Position numbers and translations under genes: made by a program
DNA from: Jatrophihabitans endophyticus
GTDB taxonomy: Bacteria; Actinomycetota; Actinomycetes; Mycobacteriales; Jatrophihabitantaceae
Direction of reading: 5' to 3'
Assembly (NCBI RefSeq): GCF_900129455.1
Contig: NZ_FQVU01000003.1
Span: 868,001 to 932,000 of the forward strand
DNA length: 64,000 bases
The notes under the pieces: generated by a model
Seen by the model: only the letters and a program-made list of their open reading frames with translations
What the model was told of the DNA's origin: nothing
Database searches by the model: none
Shown: piece by piece, positions 45,118 to 55,307 of the stretch
Layout of the letters: each line of letters begins with the position of its first letter
How positions within the stretch are numbered: the stretch's first letter is position 1

Positions 45118-45894
45118 TCAGATGTTCTGGTCAGCGGTCTGCGACGCGAGCCCGAGGCTGCCGCTGCGACCGGCGGTGATGAGCTCCACGATCTGCGTGG
45201 TGCTGCTGTCCTTGGTGAAGACCTCGGCGGCGATCCGGCCGAGGTAGAGGGCGGCCACGCGGTCCGCGACCTCCATGACGTCGTTCATGTTGTGCGAGAT
45301 GAGCACGACGCCGAGGCCCTGGTCGGCGAGCCGGCGCACGAGGTCGAGGACCTGGCGGGTCTGCGCGACACCGAGGGCGGCGGTGGGTTCGTCGAGGAAC
45401 ACGACCTTGCTGTTCCAGAGCACGGCCTTGGCGATCGCGACGGTCTGTCGCTGTCCGCCGGAGAGGCTGGCGACGACCTGCCGTACCGAGGACACGGTGC
45501 GCACCGACAGGCTCGCGAGCACCTCGCGGGCCTTGCGCTCCATCTCGCCGTCGTTGAGGAAGCCGAAGCGGTGGATCTCGCGGCCCAGGAACATGTTCTG
45601 GGTGATGTCGAGGTTGTCGGCCAGCGCGAGGTCCTGGTAGACGAACTCGATGCCGAGGCCGGCGGCGACGCGCGGGTCGTTGATCGTGACCGGCTCGCCC
45701 TGCCACAGCACGGTTCCGGTGTCGATGGAGTTGATGCCGGCGATGCACTTCACCAGCGTGGACTTGCCGGCGCCGTTGTCACCGACGAGGGCGGTGACCT
45801 CACCGGGGTAGACGTTGAAGTCGACGTCGTGCAGGACGTGAACCGGGCCGAAGCTCTTGTTCAGACCTTGGATCGACAGGATCGGGTCGGGCAC
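45118..45894 (-). CDS. xylG: Sugar ABC transporter ATPase, single-cassette XylG type
   Basis: ATPase of the pentose importer, 258 residues: Walker A GDNGAGKST, the Q-loop-region FVYQDLALADNL, signature LSGGQRQTVAIAKA, Walker B VVFLDEPTAALG and switch His in VVLISHNM. It has one cassette, whereas the E. coli XylG has two fused cassettes; single-cassette forms occur in actinobacterial xylFGH sets and would work as a homodimer. It lies between the binding protein and permease genes. Confidence 0.88.
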   Translation of the reverse strand: MPDPILSIQGLNKSFGPVHVLHDVDFNVYPGEVTALVGDNGAGKSTLVKCIAGINSIDTGTVLWQGEPVTINDPRVAAGLGIEFVYQDLALADNLDITQNMFLGREIHRFGFLNDGEMERKAREVLASLSVRTVSSVRQVVASLSGGQRQTVAIAKAVLWNSKVVFLDEPTAALGVAQTRQVLDLVRRLADQGLGVVLISHNMNDVMEVADRVAALYLGRIAAEVFTKDSSTTQIVELITAGRSGSLGLASQTADQNI

Positions 45895-46004
45895 TGAATC
45901 CTTCTTCTCTACGGGCGCCGGCGGGCGCGTCGGGGCAGGGCTCCGGCGGACATGGAGCGGCGGTGGCCGGGCCGCAACCCGACCACCGCCGCGGCAAACC
46001 TACG

Positions 46005-47147
46005 TCAGGAGCTGATACCGGCGGTCTTGCACTGGCTGGTGAGGCCCTTGCAGAGGTCCGCGGCCTTGACCTGACCCGAGTCGACGACGACCTTCACGTT
46101 CGACTTCGTGACGATCTGCGCGGGCAGCAGGAACGCCTGCAGGTCGCGCTTGCCCTTCGGGTCGTTGAACTTGGTCAGCGTGACACCCGCCGAGGCGACG
46201 TCCTGGCCCTTGACCAGCGCGATCGCGAGCTTCGAGGCCGCGTCGGCCTCCTTGGCGTACGACTTGTAGATCGTCGCGCACTGGTCGCCGCGCAGGATGT
46301 TCTGCAGACCCTCGACGCCGGCGTCCTGGCCGGTGACCGGGACCTTGCCGTTGAGGCCCTTGCTCTTCAGCACGCCGATGACGGCGTTGGCGATGTCGTC
46401 GTTGGCCGCGTAGACGCCGTCGACCTTGTTGCTGTTCGCAGCGAGCGCCTGGGTGAACGCCGGGGCCGCGTTGCTGACGGTCCAGCCCTTGACGACGGAG
46501 TCGGCGACGACCTTGACCGAGCTGTCGGCCTTGAGCACCTTCTCGGCACCGGACTTGAACAGCACGGCGTTGTTGTCGACGTCGGTGCCGCCGTCCATCT
46601 GGATGACCTGGGCGGGGTTCGGCGCCTTGGCGGTCTTGAGGCACTGCACCAGGCTCTGGCCCTGCAGCTGGCCGATCTTCTCGTTGTCGAACGAGACGTA
46701 GTAGTCGGCGCTGCCACCGAGGTTGACGCGGTCGTAGTCGATGACCTTGACGCCGGCGGTCTTGGCCTGCGCCTCGACGGCGGCACCCGACGGGGCGTCG
46801 ATCGAGTCGATGATCAGGACGCTGACGCCCTCGCTGATCATGTTCTGGGCGAGCGAGGCGAACTTGGTCTTGTCACCGCCCGCGTTCTGGATGTCGACCT
46901 TGATGCCGGCTGCCTTGAAGGCCTTCGTGAGCAGCGGGGTGTCGAACTCGGTGTACCGGGTGGACGACGTCGTGTCCGGCAGGATCACGCCGACCTGGGT
47001 CTTGCCGCTGCTGGCGGACTTGCCCCCGGTGGTCGCGCCCGTCTTGCCGCCGCTGCTACCGCTGCTGTCGGAGTCGGAGCCACAGGCCGTCAGGGCGAAA
47101 GCGGCGGCGGTGCCGATCGCCGCAATCGTGAGGATGGACTTGCGCAT
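46005..47147 (-). CDS. xylF: Xylose/sugar-binding lipoprotein, XylF type
   Basis: Extracytoplasmic binding protein of the importer, about 380 residues. It has a lipoprotein signal, MRKSILTIAAIGTAAAFALT, with the lipobox Cys at residue 22, then a Gly/Ser-rich spacer and a periplasmic-binding-protein fold (VGVILPDTTSSTRY, VIDYDRVNLGGSADYYVSFDN, GVYAANDDIANAVIGVL, VPVTGQDAGVEGLQNI). The ATG at 47147 was chosen because it opens the signal peptide with an AAAGG upstream; the longer reading through MTAARRKAL lacks a ribosome binding site. Two regulatory elements lie just upstream. Confidence 0.88.
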   Translation of the reverse strand: MRKSILTIAAIGTAAAFALTACGSDSDSSGSSGGKTGATTGGKSASSGKTQVGVILPDTTSSTRYTEFDTPLLTKAFKAAGIKVDIQNAGGDKTKFASLAQNMISEGVSVLIIDSIDAPSGAAVEAQAKTAGVKVIDYDRVNLGGSADYYVSFDNEKIGQLQGQSLVQCLKTAKAPNPAQVIQMDGGTDVDNNAVLFKSGAEKVLKADSSVKVVADSVVKGWTVSNAAPAFTQALAANSNKVDGVYAANDDIANAVIGVLKSKGLNGKVPVTGQDAGVEGLQNILRGDQCATIYKSYAKEADAASKLAIALVKGQDVASAGVTLTKFNDPKGKRDLQAFLLPAQIVTKSNVKVVVDSGQVKAADLCKGLTSQCKTAGISS

Positions 47148-47192
47148 ACGTCGAAGCGCCTTTCGTCGGGCCGCCGTCATCGGTCGGGTCGA

Positions 47193-47211
47193 ATGTTGTG
47201 TGCGCGAACAT
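47193..47211. promoter_or_regulatory. Candidate XylR operator before xylF
   Basis: ATGTT, 9 nt, AACAT is a perfect inverted repeat. Its core GTT-N8-GAAC has the same spacing as the element before xylA. On the minus strand TATGTT (47207-47212) in the same bases can act as -10, so binding would block transcription of xylF. Confidence 0.5.
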
Positions 47212-47219
47212 ATATCAGG

Positions 47220-47233
47220 GTGAAGCAGATCAC
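47220..47233. promoter_or_regulatory. Crp/GlxR-type site before xylF
   Basis: GTGA, 6 nt, TCAC matches the core of the Crp/GlxR consensus exactly. It is centred about 17 bp upstream of the putative -10 of xylF and would overlap the -35 region. This suggests a global carbon control on xylose uptake. Confidence 0.45.
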
Positions 47234-47305
47234 GAGGGAAAGTGACCACCCTGTTACCTGCAGATCAAAGGAAGGTAAAAGGTCCTGCTCGTGCCCGGCG
47301 TCGGC

Positions 47306-48493
47306 TCAGCGGGCGCCGAGGACGTGCTCGATCGCCAGCTGGTTCAGGCGGACGAAACCGTAGCCGCGCGCGCCGGCGACGTCGGCGTCGAAATCCTCGA
47401 ACGCCGAGCGGTCCTCGCGCAGCTCGCGCAGCGTCTCACCGTCGGCCAGCGTGGGGTTGCGCAGGTCGGCGACCCCGGCCTGCGCGAGCGCCTCCTGCAC
47501 CTCGGGGTCGGCGCGGTACGCCCGGGCCCGCTCGCGCAGCAGCAGGTACATACGCATGTTGGCCTCGGCGCTCGCCCAGACGCCGGCGATGTCCTCGGTA
47601 CGCGACGGCTTGTAGTCGAAGTGCCGGGGCCCGTCGTAGGCCGGGCCGCCCGACGGCGAGCCGTGCTCGAGCAGGTCGACGGTGTGGAAGGCGTTGAGCA
47701 GGTCGCCGTGGCCGAAGACGAGGTCCTGGTCGAACTTGATGCTGCGCTGGCCGTTGAGGTCGATGTGGAAGAGCTTGCCGGCCCACAGGGCCTGCGCGAT
47801 GCCGGCCGCGAAGTTCAGCCCCGCCATCTGCTCGTGACCTACCTCGGGGTTCACGCCGACGATGTCGCCGTGCTCGAGACCGGCGATGAAGGCGAGTGCG
47901 TGGCCGACGGTCGGCAGCAGGATGTCGCCGCGCGGCTCGTTCGGCTTGGGCTCGATGGCGAAGCGGAGGTCGTACCCCTGCTCCTTCACGTAGGCCGCCA
48001 GCAGGTCGATCGCCTCGCGGTAGCGGTCGAGCGCGGCGCGGACGTCCTTCACACCGTCGTACTCCGACCCCTCGCGGCCGCCCCAGAACACGTAGGTGCG
48101 CGCACCGAGCTCGGCGGCGAGGTCGATGTTGCGCACGACCTTGCGCAGTGCGAACCGGCGCACCGCGCGGTCGTTGCTGGTGAAGCCGCCGTCCTTGAAG
48201 ACGGGGTGGCTGAACAGGTTCGTCGTCATCATCGGCACCTGCATGCCGGTCTCGGCGAGCGCGTCGCGGAACCGGGCGAGGATCGTGTCCCGCTCACCGG
48301 CCGTGGCCCCGAAGGGGACGACGTCGTCGTCGTGGAACGTCACGCCGTAGGCGCCGCGCTCGCTGAGCCGGTGCACCGACTCGACCGGGTCGAGCCACGG
48401 CCGGGTGGGCTCGCCGAACTGGTCGTTGGCGCGCCAGCCCACCGTCCACAGGCCGAAGCTGAACTTGTCCTCGCGGGTCGGCTGCGCTGCCAC
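47306..48493 (-). CDS. xylA: Xylose isomerase
   Basis: Cytosolic metal-dependent isomerase converting xylose to xylulose (also glucose to fructose). The 395-residue product is of the actinobacterial class: [10 protein letters not shown] near the N-terminus, catalytic His/Asp in [11 protein letters not shown], metal ligands in [25 protein letters not shown] and LFHIDLNGQ. The GTG start has GGAGG upstream. It is upstream of xylF on the same strand but separated by 158 bp with its own regulatory elements. No xylulokinase gene is present in the window. Confidence 0.95.
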   Translation of the reverse strand: MAAQPTREDKFSFGLWTVGWRANDQFGEPTRPWLDPVESVHRLSERGAYGVTFHDDDVVPFGATAGERDTILARFRDALAETGMQVPMMTTNLFSHPVFKDGGFTSNDRAVRRFALRKVVRNIDLAAELGARTYVFWGGREGSEYDGVKDVRAALDRYREAIDLLAAYVKEQGYDLRFAIEPKPNEPRGDILLPTVGHALAFIAGLEHGDIVGVNPEVGHEQMAGLNFAAGIAQALWAGKLFHIDLNGQRSIKFDQDLVFGHGDLLNAFHTVDLLEHGSPSGGPAYDGPRHFDYKPSRTEDIAGVWASAEANMRMYLLLRERARAYRADPEVQEALAQAGVADLRNPTLADGETLRELREDRSAFEDFDADVAGARGYGFVRLNQLAIEHVLGAR

Positions 48494-48507
48494 CGGCGTA
48501 CCTCCGA

Positions 48508-48541
48508 TTTGTTCTCTGTGCGAACCAATAGCTGCACCCTA
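48508..48541 (-). promoter_or_regulatory. xylA promoter and candidate XylR operator
   Basis: TTTGTTC, 7 nt, GAACCAA (48508-48528) is an inverted repeat with one mismatch, sharing the GTT-N8-GAAC core and spacing with the xylF site. On the minus strand TAGGGT (48536-48541) can be the -10, putting the start of transcription at the edge of the repeat. The arrangement is that of a repressor-blocked promoter. Confidence 0.5.
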
Positions 48542-48599
48542 ACCACGGCGCGGCGAGGCGGGCCACGCACGACCCCCGAACCTCGTCCCGCCGCCCTTT

Positions 48600-48724
48600 C
48601 CCCGCTGGTGCTCGCTCGCGAGGTCGACAAGCGAGCACCGGCGGGGAGACTCCCACGAGCGCCGCTGTCGTCTCCCCGCTGGAGCTCGCTCGCGAGGTCG
48701 ACAAGCGAGCACCGGCGGGGAGAC
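48600..48724. repeat. Direct pair of 51-bp hairpin repeats
   Basis: Units at 48600-48650 and 48674-48724 differ at one base. Each contains CCCCGC and GGTGCTCGCT-like left arm, a 13-nt loop with GCGAGGTCGACA, and a right arm (48630-48646 in the first copy) pairing over 17 bp with one mismatch. They lie past the 3' end of the AbiEi-like gene and before the xylA promoter. The element after acnA (49786-49832) shares the CCCCGCTGGTGCTCG arm. Probably a small family of hairpin repeats also used as terminators. Confidence 0.75.
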
Positions 48725-48754
48725 GGCGGTCGCGGCGTCAGGCGCCCGTCGGGA

Positions 48755-49675
48755 TCACGAGTCCGCCAGCCCCCACCGGCGAGGGAGACCGAGGGCATCG
48801 CGACGCAGCCCGCGCCGGAAGGCCTCTCGGATCCTGGTCTCGAGCAACCGGGGTGTTCGCGTGACCGTGGCCCAGCCCCACCGCACGAGCTGCAGCCCGA
48901 GGTCGTCGAGGTCGACGTGCCGATCCCACGCGCGGCCGACGTCGGCGTCCCGAGCGAACTTCGCACGCCCGTCGGCCTCGCCCGCGACGCCGAACTCGTC
49001 CCAGTAGAAGTCGAGCCGGGCGATCACGATCCCGCGCGGGTCGCGGATGCGCTGTTGCAACACGGGTGACGGCAGGCCGAGCCGGCGGATCACGATGCGG
49101 CTGATCGACTCGAGGGGCGACTCCGACCTCGCGTCGGTCGACGCGAGCGACCGGACGGCGCGCGCGCCACCCGGCCAGCGCGTGCAGAACTGCACGGCAT
49201 CGGCGATCGCAGCCGGCGTCGTCAGCTCGTGATGCAGTGCGTGGTCGGCCGCGGCAACCGCCGTCGTCGTCGGATGGTGCCGGCCCAGATCGGCGAGCGT
49301 GCGCGCGACGGACGTCACGGCCAGACCGTCGACCTCGACGACGTCCACATCGCGCAGCGTGGCGCGGTACAGGTGGGCCCTGTGCAGGTCGCCCGTGCCG
49401 TTCGGGGCGACGGTCACCTCGGGCACCGGCGGCGGCGGCCCGACCAGGGGCAGACCGTGGACGAGGGCGGCGGAACGATGGCTGACCACCGAGCCCGAAC
49501 AGCCCCGTGCCGCCGCGACCGCCGCGACGACCGGACCGGCTGCCACCGTGAACTGGTCACGCCGTAGCCGCAGCACGCGTCCACTGCGGACGGCGCGGGT
49601 CAGGGCCGGGTCGGACCACCCGGCGGCACGGGCGTCGGCGCGGGAGAAGACGGTCGCGGTCGGCAGCGCTCGCAC
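48755..49675 (-). CDS. AbiEi-like antitoxin-domain protein with DUF559-like nuclease fold
   Basis: A 306-residue protein. The N-terminus has a winged-helix region like AbiEi antitoxins (FSRADARAAGWSDPALTRAVRSGRVLRLRRDQF). The C-terminal half resembles the DUF559/Vsr-type fold: SESPLESISRIVIRRLGLPSP, then ARLDFYWDEFGVAGEADGRAKF with Asp and Glu at nuclease-like positions. Actinobacteria carry many solitary copies without an AbiEii toxin, and none is seen here. It sits downstream of acnA, where mycobacteria keep a TetR regulator of aconitase. Function unknown. Confidence 0.7.
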   Translation of the reverse strand: MRALPTATVFSRADARAAGWSDPALTRAVRSGRVLRLRRDQFTVAAGPVVAAVAAARGCSGSVVSHRSAALVHGLPLVGPPPPVPEVTVAPNGTGDLHRAHLYRATLRDVDVVEVDGLAVTSVARTLADLGRHHPTTTAVAAADHALHHELTTPAAIADAVQFCTRWPGGARAVRSLASTDARSESPLESISRIVIRRLGLPSPVLQQRIRDPRGIVIARLDFYWDEFGVAGEADGRAKFARDADVGRAWDRHVDLDDLGLQLVRWGWATVTRTPRLLETRIREAFRRGLRRDALGLPRRWGLADS

Positions 49676-49785
49676 CAGGCCATTCGAGCTCCCACACAGC
49701 GCGCGTGGGGCGCCGTCGCATGCCCTGTGGACGACCCGACGCGCCTGTGGACGGCCGGCCCTTCAGCGATGACTCGAGGGTTTCT

Positions 49786-49832
49786 CCCCGCTGGTGCTCG
49801 GCTCGGACGGGCCGGACCGACCACCAGCGGGG
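49786..49832. terminator. Hairpin after acnA, related to the 51-bp repeats
   Basis: CCCCGCTGGTG (49786-49796) pairs exactly with CACCAGCGGGG (49822-49832) around a GC-rich loop, just past the acnA stop. A TTTCT on one side and AAA on the other extend the stem. It probably ends acnA transcription. Confidence 0.6.
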
Positions 49833-49840
49833 AAAGGCGG

Positions 49841-52624
<2,784 letters not shown>

Positions 52625-52646
52625 GGCTGACTCCTGTTCGTCGAGA

Positions 52647-52664
52647 TATCTTGACGTCAAGATA
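52647..52664. promoter_or_regulatory. Perfect 18-bp palindrome upstream of acnA
   Basis: TATCTTGACGTCAAGATA is a perfect palindrome centred about 30 bp upstream of the acnA start. It has the look of a MarR-family operator. The MarR-type regulator TamR controls aconitase in Streptomyces, and this sequence resembles its sites as I remember them. TTGACG inside could double as a -35. Confidence 0.6.
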
Positions 52665-52724
52665 CCACTGCGGACGACGGCGACGCGCGACGCGCGGACG
52701 TCGGGGGGAGGGGGACCGGGCCCG

Positions 52725-52730
52725 TAGGCT
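52725..52730 (+). promoter_or_regulatory. -10 hexamer TAGGCT of leaderless PAP2 gene
   Basis: TAGGCT ends 8 nt before the GTG at 52739. There is no ribosome binding site, so the transcript is probably leaderless. Confidence 0.5.
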
Positions 52731-52738
52731 CACCGACC

Positions 52739-53644
52739 GTGACGGCAGGGTGGGCGCGCGTGCGCCTGCTCGCGTACGCGCTGTACGCGGCCGGGCTGGC
52801 CTGGTTCCTCATCACCGACGGAGTACCCACCGACCGGCTCGTCATCGCGGGCCTCATCGTCGGCGGTCTGCTGCTCACCCGCATCGGGGCGGGGTGGCGG
52901 GAACTCGGCCGCGTCGTCGTCGACTGGCTGCCCTTCACCGCCGTGCTGGTGCTCTACGACCGCACCCGTGCCCTCGCCGACGCCCTGGGCCTGCCGCTGC
53001 ACGAGCAGGACGTGCTCGACGTCGAGCGGGCGCTGTTCGGCGGCACGGAGCCGACCCTGTGGCTGCAGCAGCACCTCTACGATCCCGCGGTCGTGCACTG
53101 GTACGACGTGGGGTGCACGCTCGTCTACTCGTCGCACTTCCTGGTGACGCCGGTGCTCGCGGCTGCGCTGTGGCTCCGCGAGCGCGCCACCTGGCTGCGC
53201 TACATCTCCCGGGTGGTCGCGCTGTCGGCCGCGGGGCTCGTCACCTACTGCCTCTTCCCGCAGGCGCCACCCTGGTACGCCGCCCGCAGCGGGCTCACCG
53301 AGCCGATCGCGCGGCTGTCGGCCCGTGGCTGGATCCCACTGCACCTGGGCGACGTGTCGCAGACCCTGGAGCACGCGCAGCGCGAGGGCGCCAACCCGGT
53401 CGCGGCGATGCCCTCGTTGCACACCGCGTTCGCGGTGCTCGTCGCCGTCATGGCCGTCACCCGGCTCCGCTCGCGGTGGCGGTGGCTCGCACTGCTCTAT
53501 CCGCTCGCGATGGGTTTCACGCTCGTCTACACCGGCGAGCACTACGTCCTCGACCTGCTCGCCGGAGCGGCCTACGCGCTCGCGGTGCATGCCGCGCTGT
53601 GCCGGTGGGAGCAGCGTCGCGGCCGGGTCCTCGCCGCCGCGTAG
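52739..53644 (+). CDS. PAP2-superfamily membrane protein (AUR1-like)
   Basis: Membrane phosphatase or phosphotransferase of 301 residues with about six helices. The PAP2/AUR1 signatures are present: AAMPSLHTAFAVLV (second motif, catalytic-loop His) and TGEHYVLDLLAG (third motif, His and Asp). The order and spacing fit the inositol-phosphotransferase-like branch found in actinobacteria, so transfer of a phospho-head group to a lipid is one possibility. The GTG start is placed like a leaderless start. Followed by a 184-bp gap before the NlpC/P60 gene. Confidence 0.83.
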   Translation: MTAGWARVRLLAYALYAAGLAWFLITDGVPTDRLVIAGLIVGGLLLTRIGAGWRELGRVVVDWLPFTAVLVLYDRTRALADALGLPLHEQDVLDVERALFGGTEPTLWLQQHLYDPAVVHWYDVGCTLVYSSHFLVTPVLAAALWLRERATWLRYISRVVALSAAGLVTYCLFPQAPPWYAARSGLTEPIARLSARGWIPLHLGDVSQTLEHAQREGANPVAAMPSLHTAFAVLVAVMAVTRLRSRWRWLALLYPLAMGFTLVYTGEHYVLDLLAGAAYALAVHAALCRWEQRRGRVLAAA

Positions 53645-53663
53645 TCCCTCGCCGGTGCGGCGT

Positions 53664-53677
53664 CGGGCTCAAGCCCG
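53664..53677. terminator. Short hairpin after PAP2 gene
   Basis: CGGGCT, 2 nt, AGCCCG, 20 bp past the PAP2 stop, is a weak candidate terminator. The rest of the gap (to 53828) holds two overlapping TACGTT hexamers (53714-53724) that might serve as -10, and nothing else that I can name. Confidence 0.3.
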
Positions 53678-53828
53678 CCGTCGTGTTACCGATGTGACTG
53701 ATGTTGCCGCTGATACGTTACGTTCCCAGTGTTGCCACTGGCGCTGATGAGGCGTAGATGGCACTCTGAGGCCGCTGAGCTTTCGTGTGCGGGGGCACGT
53801 CCGACGAACTGCGACGAAGAGAGACGCT

Positions 53829-55250
53829 GTGCAGGTTTGCCGTATCGGAGGCCGTCGGGTCACCGCCTGGGTCGCCGCCACGACGATCGCCGCCGGGATG
53901 TTCCTCGGCGTCCACGACGCGTCGGCCGCCCCGACCGCACCGCCCAAGCCGCCGACGACGAACCCGACGGACCAGCAGCTGCGTGACGCCGCGGCGCAGC
54001 GCGACGTCCTGGCCACGACCGTGGGCCAGCTGAGCGGCCAGATCGCGGCGGCCCAGGACCGGCTGCGCCGACTGCAGCAGCAGGCCGAGCTCGCCGAGCA
54101 GCGGGTGGCGTACGCCATCACGCAGTACCGCACGGCCCAGACCGAGTCGCAGCGAGCGCAGACGGCGTCGGTGACCGCGGCCAACCGGGTCAAGCAGGCG
54201 CAGGTCCGGTTCGCGCAGTACATGCAGACGATCTACGTGGACGGCCGCCCCAACGGGATGACCGGCACGTTGCTCACGGCGAACGACCCGTCCTCCCTGC
54301 TGCAGCAGACGAACTACCAGCAGTTCGAGGTCGACCAGAACGCCGGCGTGATCGGCGAGATGCAGCGGCTCTCGGTCGCCAGCTCCAACGCGCGGGCCAA
54401 GGCCGAGCGCGCCCGCCTGAAGGCGGCCAAGGCCAAGGTCGCGGCGGAGAAGGCCCAGCAGGCGGCCGCCGAGGCGGTCGCCGACCAGCGCAGCGAGCAG
54501 GCCGGTCTCGAGGCCACGCAGGCGCAGAAGCAGCAGCAGCTGACCGTGGCCAAGCAGAAGCAGGTGCAGCTGCTCAACAACCGCGCGACGTTCACCGAGT
54601 ACGTCCGCGAACTGCGCGAGTACCGGGCGTACGTCGCCGAGCAGAAGCGCATCGCCGAGGCCAGGCGCCAGGAGCGGCTGCGACAGCAGCGGTTGCGCGA
54701 GGAGGCCGAGCGGCTCAAGGAGCAGGCCCGCAAGAATCGCAAGCACGGCGGCCACCACAGCGGCCGGTCGGCCGATGTGCAGACGTACAGCCCGCCCGCG
54801 CCCTCCGGGGGAAGCTGGTCGAGGTCGAAGGCCCGCGCGGCGATCGCCCGGGCGGAGTCGACCCTGGGCACGCCCTACGCCTGGGCCGGTGGCGGTGTCG
54901 GCGGACCGAGCTACGGCGCGTGCGTCCCGAGCGCCGGCGCGCCGAACGACTGCTACATCCGCGGCTACGACTGCTCGGGTCTGGTGATGTACGCCTGGGG
55001 CAAGAACTGGGCGCACTACGCCGACACCCAGTACAACCAGGCCGGCAGCTACCACCCCAGCCGGGACCGGCTCCGGCCGGGCGACCTCGTGTTCTTCGGC
55101 TACCGCGGCGGCGGGTCGGACCTGCATCACGTGGCGATGTACCTGGGCGGCGGCCGGATCATCGAGGCGCCGTACTCCGGCGGTGTGGTGCAGTACAACC
55201 GGCTGGACAACTACTCCGACTACTACGGTGCGACGCGCCCGCTGACGTGA
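53829..55250 (+). CDS. Secreted NlpC/P60 peptidoglycan endopeptidase, RipA-like
   Basis: Exported cell-wall hydrolase of 473 residues. A signal peptide (RRVTAWVAATTIAAGMFLGVHDASA) is followed by a long coiled coil (about residues 45-310, rich in Gln/Ala/Arg/Lys), a short linker and an NlpC/P60 domain (about 335-473). The catalytic Cys is in IRGYDCSGLVMYAWG (about 381), the His in LHHVAMYLGGG (about 433) and the third residue probably Glu in RIIEAPYSG. The coiled coil probably restrains the active site, as in RipA. GAAGAGAG precedes the GTG start. Mycobacteria keep ripA-ripB in the same place, upstream of moxR1. Confidence 0.92.
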   Translation: MQVCRIGGRRVTAWVAATTIAAGMFLGVHDASAAPTAPPKPPTTNPTDQQLRDAAAQRDVLATTVGQLSGQIAAAQDRLRRLQQQAELAEQRVAYAITQYRTAQTESQRAQTASVTAANRVKQAQVRFAQYMQTIYVDGRPNGMTGTLLTANDPSSLLQQTNYQQFEVDQNAGVIGEMQRLSVASSNARAKAERARLKAAKAKVAAEKAQQAAAEAVADQRSEQAGLEATQAQKQQQLTVAKQKQVQLLNNRATFTEYVRELREYRAYVAEQKRIAEARRQERLRQQRLREEAERLKEQARKNRKHGGHHSGRSADVQTYSPPAPSGGSWSRSKARAAIARAESTLGTPYAWAGGGVGGPSYGACVPSAGAPNDCYIRGYDCSGLVMYAWGKNWAHYADTQYNQAGSYHPSRDRLRPGDLVFFGYRGGGSDLHHVAMYLGGGRIIEAPYSGGVVQYNRLDNYSDYYGATRPLT

Positions 55251-55294
55251 CGGGGAGCGCTCCGCCGCCGGGCGTGGCGCGGCGGTGCGACGCG

Positions 55295-55300
55295 TAGCGT
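55295..55300 (+). promoter_or_regulatory. -10 hexamer TAGCGT of leaderless moaA
   Basis: TAGCGT ends 7 nt before the GTG at 55308. The GTG at 55299 overlaps this hexamer and could not be transcribed from it, so the downstream GTG is chosen. Confidence 0.5.
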
Positions 55301-55307
55301 GGACGCG

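Noticed and set aside
52625-52660. Upstream TTG as the start of acnA
   Set aside because: It lies within the 18-bp palindrome and has no ribosome binding site, whereas the GTG at 52624 has AGGAG at ideal distance and matches the family length.
53645-53828. Possible c-di-AMP (ydaO) riboswitch before the NlpC/P60 gene, as found before other actinobacterial wall hydrolases
   Set aside because: I could not find the conserved core segments of that riboswitch in the 184-bp gap, so there is no sequence support.
55299-55307. Upstream GTG as the start of moaA
   Set aside because: It overlaps the TAGCGT -10 hexamer; the GTG nine bases later is correctly placed for a leaderless transcript and loses only three unconserved residues.
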